Shown here: positions 1 to 5,688 of the stretch, piece after piece | How the letters are laid out: each line of letters begins with the position of its first letter | Position numbering within the stretch: position 1 is the first letter of the stretch | From: Candidatus Woesearchaeota archaeon | Lineage (GTDB): Archaea > Nanobdellota > Nanobdellia > Woesearchaeales > GW2011-AR15 | Reading direction: 5' to 3' | Assembly: GCA_023701075.1 (NCBI GenBank) | Contig: JAMPXQ010000090.1 | Coordinates: forward strand, 1 to 5,901 | Length of the DNA stretch: 5,901 nt | Notes under the pieces: generated by a model | The model's input: only the letters and a program-made list of their open reading frames with translations | What the model was told of the DNA's origin: nothing | The model's database searches: none | Program-made: the position numbers and the translations under genes

Positions 1-1149
1 ATATATCATCCTATCCTTGACATCCTCAAGGAGATCATGGATGGAATCATACATATCTTCAAAATACGACCTGCTTTCGATGAGTTCAGGCTTTATCTCC
101 TTTATTCCTGCAGGCACCCAGATGAATGCAACGACAGTCCGTGGAGAACCAGCTTTCTTCAGCTCTTCATTGAGCTTTGCTAGCGCATCTATATACATAT
201 CTATGCCCTTGTTCTTGAATTCGTATCTTCCTGCCAGAAAAAATATCAGCGTCTCGTCAAGGTCGAATTGATAATACGGGAAGAAATAGAACATCAGGAA
301 TTTCTTGAGCTTTTCTTTCAAGGCTTTATGCTGTATCGAAGCTTCATCAAAAGTAGGGAACACATGTGTATCTATCCCATTGAAAAGCAGCACGTCTGGC
401 TTCCTTCCAAAGAACGCTGTCGCTTCCATGCCTGTTATCTCAGACACTGTCGTGAAGACATCAGAATTCTGTGCGCACGCCCTTTCTGTCAGGAACTTCT
501 CAGGTATGCCATATTTATATGCCATCTCTTCAGGATTTATTTTGTCCAGCTTATCATATAGGTCAAAATCATTGGCTGCAAGAGTCCTTCCAAGCATCGT
601 TGCATGTGTCGTAAAGATTGTCCCTATCCTTATCTTCCTGCTCTTTATATAGAGAAGTGCTCCGCCGGCCAGCCATTCATGGGTCTGCGCAGCAATCTTT
701 TTCTCTCCTAGCTGAATCTTTATCTTCTCAAGCAGCACGCCGACACATGTTGACCAAAGCATCGGCTCATCATAATCGTGGAACTGGGAATGGAGCGAAT
801 CTATCTTGAACATATCCCAGTATTCTTTCTTGATGTCATTTATCTTGTATTTATACCCGGAATAATCAATGAGGATAGTACTCGGCTCCCCATCAGTTAA
901 CCATGTTCCATAGATGCATGTGATTCCCATCCTATGGAGCTCTTCAAATGCATTCTTCAGGAATTCAGGCGGCTCTTTCTGCTGGAATTCACCTGCAGTG
1001 TTCTTGCCTGGGAAAAAAGGGCCGATTGTGTAATAATTGAACTTATAGGCCTGGAGCATCTGCTGGACTTTTGAAGTGATTACTGTATATATTCCGCCGA
1101 CCTTATTGCACACTTCCCAGCTTATCTCAAAAAAATAGTCTGCTGCCAT
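1..1149 (-). CDS. Glycogen synthase, GT3 (eukaryote-type) family; 3' end beyond window
   Basis: Transfers glucose from a nucleotide sugar (UDP-glucose in characterised GT3 enzymes) to the non-reducing end of an alpha-1,4-glucan in the cytoplasm. The frame is open for 383 codons from the ATG at 1149-1147 to base 1. GT3 hallmarks seen: FEISWEVCNKVGGIYTVI (residues 7-24, with the KVGG sugar-nucleotide loop), HEWLAGG (157-163), FTTHATMLGR (179-188), TVSEIT..EA (234-243), KPDVLLFNGID (250-260) and GRYEFKNKGID (307-317, with the conserved Arg308 and Lys314). These are the animal/fungal glycogen synthase signatures, not those of bacterial GlgA (GT5). What is visible is the N-terminal Rossmann domain and the start of the second; the catalytic Glu pair near the C terminus lies outside. 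The start lies 2 nt after the upstream gene's stop and has no clear Shine-Dalgarno site, so translation is probably coupled. It is the last visible gene of the operon. Family call is firm; donor specificity is inferred. Confidence 0.93.
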   Translation of the reverse strand, partial: MAADYFFEISWEVCNKVGGIYTVITSKVQQMLQAYKFNYYTIGPFFPGKNTAGEFQQKEPPEFLKNAFEELHRMGITCIYGTWLTDGEPSTILIDYSGYKYKINDIKKEYWDMFKIDSLHSQFHDYDEPMLWSTCVGVLLEKIKIQLGEKKIAAQTHEWLAGGALLYIKSRKIRIGTIFTTHATMLGRTLAANDFDLYDKLDKINPEEMAYKYGIPEKFLTERACAQNSDVFTTVSEITGMEATAFFGRKPDVLLFNGIDTHVFPTFDEASIQHKALKEKLKKFLMFYFFPYYQFDLDETLIFFLAGRYEFKNKGIDMYIDALAKLNEELKKAGSPRTVVAFIWVPAGIKEIKPELIESRSYFEDMYDSIHDLLEDVKDRMIY

Positions 1150-1151
1150 GT

Positions 1152-1775
1152 TTAAGGTAATATTATCCTAGAGAGTATGAGTCCCATGATGATCCCTAGT
1201 GCCATGCCGTACATGAACTCTTTCGCCATGTCCCTTGAGAAATGCTTATAGATGAGCTCTTTTATCTGCTTCTCATCCTGCTCTATCTTCTCAAGCTCTT
1301 GCTCAATGTTTTTTTTGACCGGTTCCTTATGGCCTGTTGAGAAAAGGCCTTTCTTTTTTGGAGGCTCCTGCTGTAAAAGGTTTTTTTGATCAGCCTTCTG
1401 CGGCTCAGTCTTCTTCTCTGGCACTGCAGCTTCAGTAGTATGCACAGCTGCTTCTTTGCCATTCTCATTCACTGCAGGTTCTGTGACCAGGACATCTTTC
1501 TTTGGAGCCTTGAATATCTCTATAGCATCCACCCTTCCTTTCCTAGATTCCAAAAGTTCGATGAGGTTCTTCTTGGAGCTTGATTTCCTCATTCCTTCAG
1601 CCAGATCTTTCTGTGAAAGGACATGGAGCACCCAATCTGCAAAATAATTATGCTTGCTTGAGACAAAACGCGAATATGTCTCATCATCCATCATCTTAAG
1701 TTCTATAAGAAGCTCATTAAGATTATGCAACCTTTTATCATTTAATACAAACGCTTTATCATCAGGAGCATCCAT
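1152..1775 (-). CDS. Tail-anchored protein with N-terminal domain shared with the upstream gene; unknown function
   Basis: 207 residues from the ATG at 1775-1773. The frame opens earlier at a GTG (1787), but that codon lies inside the Shine-Dalgarno site GAGGTG (1785-1790), which sits 9 nt before the ATG, so the ATG is preferred. Residues about 7-78 form a small helical domain (FVL near 9-11, NLNELL, YFADWVLHVL, DLAEGMR) that aligns with the neighbouring 94-residue protein. Then comes a charged Ala/Glu/Lys/Pro/Gln-rich linker (about 90-148), a probable coiled coil (about 152-176, IEQELEKIEQDEKQIKEL), and a C-terminal hydrophobic segment of about 20 residues containing G190-x3-G194-x3-G198, a helix-packing motif. 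No signal peptide is seen, so the topology is a C-terminal anchor with the domain in the cytoplasm. It lies between the amylase/94-aa pair and glycogen synthase, so a role in holding glucan enzymes or glucan at the membrane is possible but inferred. From memory the domain resembles DUF5752-type archaeal proteins; I cannot verify this. Confidence 0.85.
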   Translation of the reverse strand: MDAPDDKAFVLNDKRLHNLNELLIELKMMDDETYSRFVSSKHNYFADWVLHVLSQKDLAEGMRKSSSKKNLIELLESRKGRVDAIEIFKAPKKDVLVTEPAVNENGKEAAVHTTEAAVPEKKTEPQKADQKNLLQQEPPKKKGLFSTGHKEPVKKNIEQELEKIEQDEKQIKELIYKHFSRDMAKEFMYGMALGIIMGLILSRIILP

Positions 1776-1823
1776 TCTCCCAACCACCTCTTTTTTTTGA
1801 TTCCCTTTTTTTCTTAAAAATTG
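1776..1823 (-). other. A-rich intra-operon leader
   Basis: This 48-nt gap between the 94-aa gene's stop and the tail-anchored gene's ATG is, on the transcribed strand, purine-rich with A7 and A8 runs ending at the Shine-Dalgarno site GAGGTG. It is the only gap longer than 2 nt in the operon. I see no terminator for the minus strand here: the T-runs are on the plus strand. It could be an unstructured ribosome landing site or a weak internal start. Confidence 0.5.
1785..1790 (-). promoter_or_regulatory. Shine-Dalgarno site GAGGTG for the tail-anchored protein
   Basis: GAGGTG matches the archaeal anti-SD complement GGAGGTGATC and lies 9 nt before the ATG at 1775. It overlaps the alternative GTG start at 1787, which argues against that start. 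Confidence 0.75.
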
Positions 1824-2108
1824 CTACTGCGTACTGTTATTGACCAGATGCCTGAATAATACTAATTCCATCTCTTTTATATTCTTTGCGTCTTTTATCT
1901 CTCTTGCGAGCTTGCTGTTCCTAAGCGAGTTCTCGACCCATGATGAAAAATCATTCCTGCTGTCATTCACATGGTGCTTGAACACCCATTCATTCATGGT
2001 GCTCAGCGAATTTGCGAGTTCTTTGATATTTTTTAACGGCACTCCAGTCACTAAAACAAAATATTCTTCAGGTTTCGCATTCTTCAGTTTTGAAGGTTTC
2101 TTTTTCAT
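1824..2108 (-). CDS. Small alpha-helical protein of unknown function, paralogous domain to downstream neighbour
   Basis: 94 residues, soluble, with no membrane segment and no cysteines. After a Lys-rich start (1-15) comes the domain FVLVTGVPLKNIKELANSL (17-35), M38, HHVNDSRNDFSSWVENSL (45-62) and LAREIKDAKNIKEM (67-80). The same order of signatures (FVL, N-L/I-x-EL, N-x-F-x-x-WV-x-x-x-L, LA) occurs in the N-terminal domain of the next gene, so the two are probably a duplicated pair. Its ATG overlaps the stop of the GH57 gene (ATGA, 2105-2108) and GGTGAG lies 3 nt upstream, indicating coupled translation. Function is unknown. The operon suggests an adaptor or glucan-associated role. From memory the pattern resembles DUF5752-like archaeal proteins. 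The gene is real on the strength of overlap, SD site and homology to its neighbour. Confidence 0.87.
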   Translation of the reverse strand: MKKKPSKLKNAKPEEYFVLVTGVPLKNIKELANSLSTMNEWVFKHHVNDSRNDFSSWVENSLRNSKLAREIKDAKNIKEMELVLFRHLVNNSTQ

Positions 2109-3319
2109 GCGCTCACCAATTGGCTTGGATTCTCTGAGATCTTTATCTTGCCCGGCTTGAGCCTGAAAGCCAGGTCATTTAACACATTCATGAAACTGAC
2201 ATAGGAATCATATGGTGTCTCATAAGGATTGAAATACTTATGGACATCGCCATCTGAAAAATACTTCGTGCACATATAATAGAAATGGTCGCTTGTCTGA
2301 AGCTTCCTCCAGTCATCCAATATCTTCTTGTCTTTGCTTTTCTTTATCTTCTGTTCCATATTATAGATTTCAGCAATCGCAGCATGCTGCATCTTGTTCC
2401 CAAGCCAGGCTGAAAGATCCCTCTCCATGTCTGCCCAGCTTATGGGGCTGTGGATGTCAAGTTCAGCCTTTGCTTCATTTGCCAAGGTCTCGCTAGGTGT
2501 CCTAAATCCGATATTTTTTCTCAGCAGTTCATCAGGGAGAGCCTGCATGAAATGAAAAACCCCTGTATCTTCCCATTGATGCTCTCCAAAAGTCTCATAG
2601 TCCATGAAGAGGTTGATAGTGTCCCCCTCGCAAGCATCCACCCAGGATGCAAATTTCTCAGATGTAAGAGGCCATTCACTCCATTCCTTATTTGAGAATC
2701 TGAATGCGATATCATCGCTGAGCTTATAGTTCTTCAAGAGAAGCTTGATCGTTTCAGTTGTTTTTGGCTTATACAGATAATTAGGGGATCTCCATCCTAA
2801 GATATGATCTGCCCCTTCTGCCAATATGCCCTTATATCCTAAGCTTTCTATGAAATGCGCAAGCTCATTGTTATACACAAGTTCGGTGTTTCGGAATATC
2901 TGAGGGCTCTGTTTGAACAGTGTCTCTGTAAGTCTCTTATGCTTCATCACCTGCTCTTTGAATTCTTCCTTTGAATATAGGAATGAAAGGCTATGGTAAT
3001 AAGTCTCAGAAAGGAATTCGACGCATCCTGTCTTTGCCAAGTCCTGGAAGCTCTTGAGTACATCAGGCATGAAGTCTCTGAACTGCTCAAGCGCAACACC
3101 TGTTATTGAATATGCAATCCTGAATTTTCCTTTATGCTTATGGATGAGCCGAAGCATCATATTATTTGTAGGGAGATAGCACTTTGTCGCCACTTTATGG
3201 AGTATCTTCTTATTGAGCTCATCATCAAAATACTCATGATCTTTCCCTATATCAAAGATCCTGTATCTTTTCAGTCTGTATGGCTGATGCACCTGGAAAT
3301 AGAAGCAGATATTCTTCAT
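2105..3319 (-). CDS. GH57 glycoside hydrolase, alpha-amylase type
   Basis: Predicted retaining hydrolase of alpha-1,4-glucans, cytoplasmic (no signal peptide), 404 residues. All five GH57 conserved regions are seen: HQPYR (11-15); GCVEF (98-102); FRNTELVYNNELA (142-154) with Glu146 as the expected nucleophile; NLFMDYETFGEH (236-247) with Asp240 as the expected acid/base; and SWADMERDLSAWLGN (294-308). The RNTE and SWAD..DLSAWLGN forms match the archaeal alpha-amylase subgroup (Methanocaldococcus MJ1611-like). At 404 residues it is shorter than typical GH57 branching enzymes of about 500-560 residues, so branching activity is less likely but not excluded. Its ATG overlaps the stop of the GT4 gene (ATGA, 3316-3319), with Shine-Dalgarno AGGTGATC just upstream. 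It probably trims or recycles the glucan made by the operon's transferases. Confidence 0.94.
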   Translation of the reverse strand: MKNICFYFQVHQPYRLKRYRIFDIGKDHEYFDDELNKKILHKVATKCYLPTNNMMLRLIHKHKGKFRIAYSITGVALEQFRDFMPDVLKSFQDLAKTGCVEFLSETYYHSLSFLYSKEEFKEQVMKHKRLTETLFKQSPQIFRNTELVYNNELAHFIESLGYKGILAEGADHILGWRSPNYLYKPKTTETIKLLLKNYKLSDDIAFRFSNKEWSEWPLTSEKFASWVDACEGDTINLFMDYETFGEHQWEDTGVFHFMQALPDELLRKNIGFRTPSETLANEAKAELDIHSPISWADMERDLSAWLGNKMQHAAIAEIYNMEQKIKKSKDKKILDDWRKLQTSDHFYYMCTKYFSDGDVHKYFNPYETPYDSYVSFMNVLNDLAFRLKPGKIKISENPSQLVSA

Positions 3320-4524
3320 CTGATCACCTGGTTATACACATCTATGCATTTGCCTGCAGCGATATCCCAGGAAAGCTTCTTGACATCCCGCATCCCGTTC
3401 TCGACAAGCGTTGAATGGAGCGGACTATAGCTTAATACTGAAACAATCTTATTTGTCATCTCATCAGTGTCCCAGAAATCTACCTTGATTGCATTTGTCA
3501 ATACTTCTGAGACGCCGGATGTCCTTGAGATTATTACAGGAGTATTATTCTTCATTGCCTCAAGCGGCGTGATTCCAAAAGGCTCCGATACTGAAGGCAT
3601 CACATAAAGATCAGCCATCTGGTATGCCAAATCCACATCATCTCCGCTCAGGTGCCCTGTGAAGAGTATATTCTTTGCCAGTCCCATCTCAGCAGCTTTA
3701 TGGATCATCTGGGAATACATGTCCCCAGTGCCCGCAATGACAAACTTCACATCAGGCATGATTGCCAAGACTTTCTTTGCAGATTCTATGAAATATTCAG
3801 GTCCTTTCTGCAGTGTAAGCCTGCCGAGGAACAGGACAACCTTGTCCGTGTTCTTGAGTACATGTCTAGGTTTTTCTTCAAAATCAACACCATTATGGAC
3901 GACATGAACCTTATGTTCAGGAACACCATAATGATCAAGGATCATGGATTTAGTATAGTTGCTTACAGTGATCACTTTATCTGCTGCATGCATCCCTTCT
4001 CTTTCAAGGTCATATACTCTCTGGTTAGGATTTCCTCCAGTCCTATCAAAATCAGTCGCATGGACATGGACCACTAAAGGTTTCTTTGAAACTTTCTTGG
4101 CTTTTATGCCGGCTCGAAAAGTCATCCAGTCATGGCAATGTATGACATCGAAATCTTCAGTATGCGCAATAAGTTCTGCCTTATATCCATATTTCTCTAC
4201 TTCATGCATGAGGTCCTTGCCATATAGTTCGCCTGCTTTCGGGTTTCCCCTTATCAGTTCCTTATAAGTATGAAGATAATCTTTTTCAGTCTGGTAAGGG
4301 GCAAGCAGAGAATCGACATATTTCAGGTTGACCTTTTTATGTTTCAAAGAGATTTCATCAGCAATGATCATATTCACATGATCATGCGCGCTGCATTTTT
4401 TTGGAAGGACTAGAGAGATATTGACATCTTTGGCGCTTAGGCCCTTTGTCAACCCATAGCAGGCAGTCCCAAGACCGCCGAGATTATTTGGCGGGAACTC
4501 CCAACCAAACATTAGAACTTTCAT
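3316..4524 (-). CDS. GT4-family glycosyltransferase, starch/glycogen synthase-like
   Basis: 402 residues, GT-B fold. The N-terminal domain starts MKVLMFGWEFPPNNLGGLGT: GGLGT (16-20) is the glycine loop that binds the donor phosphates and is reminiscent of starch synthase KxGGL. DVIHCHDW (126-133) and VHVHATDFDR (152-161) follow. The C-terminal domain has FLGRLTLQKG (232-241) with Arg235 and Lys240 as donor-binding residues, and the EX7E motif Glu314-Glu322 in SEPFGITPLEA. Donor is likely UDP- or ADP-glucose and acceptor an alpha-glucan, inferred from the amylase and GT3 synthase neighbours. It could instead make another glucoside or a primer. It is first in the operon, with a TATA promoter near 4580 and AAGGAGG 13 nt before the ATG; the next in-frame ATG (codon 5) is farther from that site. 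The same GT4 type next to GH57 is common in archaea, so the pairing is expected. Confidence 0.92.
   Translation of the reverse strand: MKVLMFGWEFPPNNLGGLGTACYGLTKGLSAKDVNISLVLPKKCSAHDHVNMIIADEISLKHKKVNLKYVDSLLAPYQTEKDYLHTYKELIRGNPKAGELYGKDLMHEVEKYGYKAELIAHTEDFDVIHCHDWMTFRAGIKAKKVSKKPLVVHVHATDFDRTGGNPNQRVYDLEREGMHAADKVITVSNYTKSMILDHYGVPEHKVHVVHNGVDFEEKPRHVLKNTDKVVLFLGRLTLQKGPEYFIESAKKVLAIMPDVKFVIAGTGDMYSQMIHKAAEMGLAKNILFTGHLSGDDVDLAYQMADLYVMPSVSEPFGITPLEAMKNNTPVIISRTSGVSEVLTNAIKVDFWDTDEMTNKIVSVLSYSPLHSTLVENGMRDVKKLSWDIAAGKCIDVYNQVIR
3322..3329 (-). promoter_or_regulatory. Shine-Dalgarno site AGGTGATC for the GH57 gene
   Basis: An 8-nt match to GGAGGTGATC, embedded in the last codons of the GT4 gene (Gln-Val-Ile-Arg), immediately before the ATGA overlap. 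It is the best SD match in the window and fixes the GH57 start. Confidence 0.75.
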
Positions 4525-4537
4525 CAGTAACTTCTAG

Positions 4538-4544
4538 CCTCCTT
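4538..4544 (-). promoter_or_regulatory. Shine-Dalgarno site AAGGAGG for the GT4 gene
   Basis: Strong SD match 13 nt upstream of the ATG at 4524, slightly farther than usual. It lies inside the predicted 5' leader of about 31 nt, so this operon appears to make a leadered mRNA. Confidence 0.65.
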
Positions 4545-4560
4545 TCCCACAAATTAACTA

Positions 4561-4569
4561 TTCTTTGAA
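4561..4569. repeat. TTC-TTT-GAA element, copy 1 (operon promoter)
   Basis: Nine bases, TTC-N3-GAA dyad (ATTC-TTT-GAAT when extended by one base each side). It lies between the TATA box of the minus-strand operon and its expected start near 4555. An identical copy sits beside the divergent promoter at 4670-4678. Candidate repressor site; AT-rich sequence makes chance matches fairly likely. Confidence 0.4.
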
Positions 4570-4577
4570 TGGAGCGG

Positions 4578-4592
4578 TTTAAATACTTTTCG
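4578..4592 (-). promoter_or_regulatory. Archaeal BRE/TATA promoter of the glucan operon
   Basis: On the minus strand, CGAAAAG (BRE-like) is followed by TATTTAAA (4585-4578). With the box at -30 to -23, transcription would start near 4555, giving a leader of about 31 nt that contains the AAGGAGG ribosome site. The identical TATTTAAA box occurs at two other expected promoters in the window. Confidence 0.72.
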
Positions 4593-4607
4593 AATATGAA
4601 AACATAA

Positions 4608-4623
4608 TTAAATAATTATTTAA
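4608..4623. repeat. 16-bp perfect palindrome between divergent promoters
   Basis: TTAAATAATTATTTAA reads the same on both strands. It lies between the two divergent TATA boxes. A dimeric winged-helix regulator typically binds such a dyad, so it is a candidate operator for the adjacent regulator. The region is very AT-rich, which weakens the case. Confidence 0.45.
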
Positions 4624-4650
4624 CTTTAATAGATTAATAATAATTAAAAT

Positions 4651-4666
4651 AATAGAAATATTTAAA
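4651..4666 (+). promoter_or_regulatory. Archaeal BRE/TATA promoter of the winged-helix regulator (leaderless)
   Basis: AATAGAAA (BRE-like) precedes TATTTAAA (4659-4666). A start 23 nt past the box falls at about 4689, within 2 nt of the ATG at 4691, and no SD site precedes that ATG. The transcript is therefore probably leaderless, unlike the divergent operon. Confidence 0.7.
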
Positions 4667-4669
4667 TAG

Positions 4670-4678
4670 TTCTTTGAA
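4670..4678. repeat. TTC-TTT-GAA element, copy 2 (regulator promoter)
   Basis: Exact 9-base copy of the element at 4561-4569, placed just after the TATA box and before the expected start of the regulator gene. A protein bound here would overlap the initiation complex. Confidence 0.4.
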
Positions 4679-4690
4679 ATTAATAGGTTT

Positions 4691-5314
4691 ATGGAGCTGG
4701 AATCCTTATTTTCTGAATCAAAGTGGAAGATCCTTGCTGAGCTTTCAATTTCGCCGCTTTCGCCAAAGGAGCTTGCAAAGAAGACAAATACCTCAATGGC
4801 GAACATGAGCACGCAGATAAGGCTTCTTGAAGCCATGGATTTCATCGAAAAGCAGGTCATCGGAAAGAATCCTAATAGAGCCAGGAAACTCTATAGATTA
4901 AAAAAAGAGTTCTGCTATATGACACTTGCGACAAAGACAACTTCCGGAAAAAAACTTATCTCTTCTGATGATTCCATGTTTTTCTTCAAGGTATTCTTGA
5001 TAAATGAAAAAAGCCTTCCGCATGCGCTGATCAGGCTTTATTGTGAAAATGAGCCTCTGTTCTCCAGATCCTGTTTTGGATATGTCTCTATTAAAGGGAA
5101 TGATGTCGAGATCCTTCTTTTGGATGATGAGATGCAAAAGCCGCAAGATAAGATATCCTGGAAAGGCAATGATTATAACCTCAAATATCATCTGTTTTCA
5201 AAAAAGGAATTTGAAGAGAAGATCAGGCAAGGAGATGAACACGCATTATCCCTTCTGAGGAGAGTATTCATCTTGATTGATGATGGAATGTTAGCAAGGT
5301 TGAAGAGATCATGA
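4691..5314 (+). CDS. Winged-helix (ArsR-like) transcriptional regulator with possible degenerate nucleotidyltransferase C-domain
   Basis: 207 residues. Residues 1-75 form a winged helix-turn-helix: LFSESKWKILAELSISPLSPKELAKKT (6-32), recognition helix about 33-50 (MANMSTQIRLLEAMDFI), and a wing with basic residues (KNPNRARKLYRL, 59-70). This is the ArsR/MarR-like archaeal layout, without the metal-binding cysteines of metal sensors. Residues about 76-110 are a linker. Residues about 120-203 (FGYVSIKGNDVEILLLDDE, then YHLFSKKEFEEKIRQGDEHALSLLRRVFILIDDG) resemble a nucleotidyltransferase fold (FGS-x-RG, D-x-D, then the late helix and 'ILIDDG') with the catalytic Gly-Ser and second Asp lost; that is inference from pattern only. 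It is divergent from the glucan operon with candidate operators between them, so autoregulation and operon control are likely. It overlaps the next gene by ATGA (5311-5314). Confidence 0.9.
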   Translation: MELESLFSESKWKILAELSISPLSPKELAKKTNTSMANMSTQIRLLEAMDFIEKQVIGKNPNRARKLYRLKKEFCYMTLATKTTSGKKLISSDDSMFFFKVFLINEKSLPHALIRLYCENEPLFSRSCFGYVSIKGNDVEILLLDDEMQKPQDKISWKGNDYNLKYHLFSKKEFEEKIRQGDEHALSLLRRVFILIDDGMLARLKRS

Positions 5315-5610
5315 ACAAACTATCAAACATAATAAGCAGCATGAACTATAATGAGCTTAGGGCCATAGAGAAGGATCTATATGAAGGCAACATCGCAAAG
5401 CTTGTCCAAGTCAGGAAAAAAGGGTTTGAGAACCTGATTGGCGAGAAGAACTGCCCGACATGCGGAAACCCTGTGAATGAGAATGATTCAGGATATTCTT
5501 TGCAGTTTGGGCCTAGCGATTTTAGGAAAAAAGCGACATTCTGCGGCCTTGACTGCCTCAGCTACTTCATAAAGAAGCTGGAGCAGGAAGTCTCAAAGAA
5601 CCATGAATGA
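5311..5610 (+). CDS. Small zinc-binding protein, CPxC / CxxxC type
   Basis: 99 residues. Residues 1-42 are helical and charged (SMNYNELRAIEKDLYEGNIAK) with no cysteines. Four cysteines follow: Cys48 and Cys51 (CPTCG) and Cys78 and Cys82 (FCGLDC), giving CxxC-x26-CxxxC, the pattern of a single-zinc treble-clef/FCS- or TRASH-like finger. FC-x-x-x-C followed by a Phe-containing helix (LSYFIKKLEQE) supports that. The start overlaps the regulator's stop (ATGA), so the two are co-transcribed and coupled; the protein may partner the regulator. Two TGA stops in a row end it (5608-5613). Exact family and role are unknown. Confidence 0.88.
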   Translation: MNKLSNIISSMNYNELRAIEKDLYEGNIAKLVQVRKKGFENLIGEKNCPTCGNPVNENDSGYSLQFGPSDFRKKATFCGLDCLSYFIKKLEQEVSKNHE

Positions 5611-5652
5611 TGAAGATAGGATATTTTTCAGGCAAAAAAACAATTCAAAAGT
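5611..5652 (+). other. Intergenic spacer with weak T-run
   Basis: A 5-T run (5624-5628) and a 7-A run (5634-5640) follow the zinc protein's stop. A T-run is the usual archaeal termination signal, but this one is short. No gene or stable hairpin is seen. Confidence 0.35.
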
Positions 5653-5660
5653 TATTTAAA
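5646..5660 (+). promoter_or_regulatory. Archaeal BRE/TATA promoter of the tRNA gene
   Basis: CAAAAGT (BRE-like) followed by TATTTAAA (5653-5660). Transcription would begin near 5683, giving a leader of about 6 nt removed from the tRNA 5' end, as expected for RNase P processing. Confidence 0.7.
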
Positions 5661-5688
5661 ACACATTCTTTTTCTTAGGTGTTATTTT

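Noticed and set aside
17..809. Several plus-strand open frames of 63-115 codons
   Set aside because: They lie antisense to the GT3 synthase frame, which carries clear family motifs. Their translations have no recognisable domains and they overlap each other in different frames.
1785..1787. GTG start for the tail-anchored protein
   Set aside because: It lies inside the Shine-Dalgarno site, while the ATG at 1775 has proper spacing. The four extra residues add nothing to the domain.
1791..1812. T8 and T7 runs as a transcription terminator
   Set aside because: The T-runs are on the plus strand, where no gene ends. On the operon's strand they are A-runs.
4579..4860. Minus-strand frame of 93 codons covering the divergent region
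   Set aside because: It spans the AT-rich promoter region and the start of the regulator gene, giving an Ile/Asn/Leu-rich translation typical of AT-rich non-coding DNA.
4898..5258. Additional frames inside the regulator gene on both strands
   Set aside because: They are shadows of the winged-helix gene, which has a promoter, a coupled downstream gene and a recognisable domain.
5606..5612. ATGATGA resembling a C box of a C/D guide RNA
   Set aside because: It overlaps the zinc protein's last codons and tandem stops, and no CTGA D box follows at suitable distance before the tRNA promoter.
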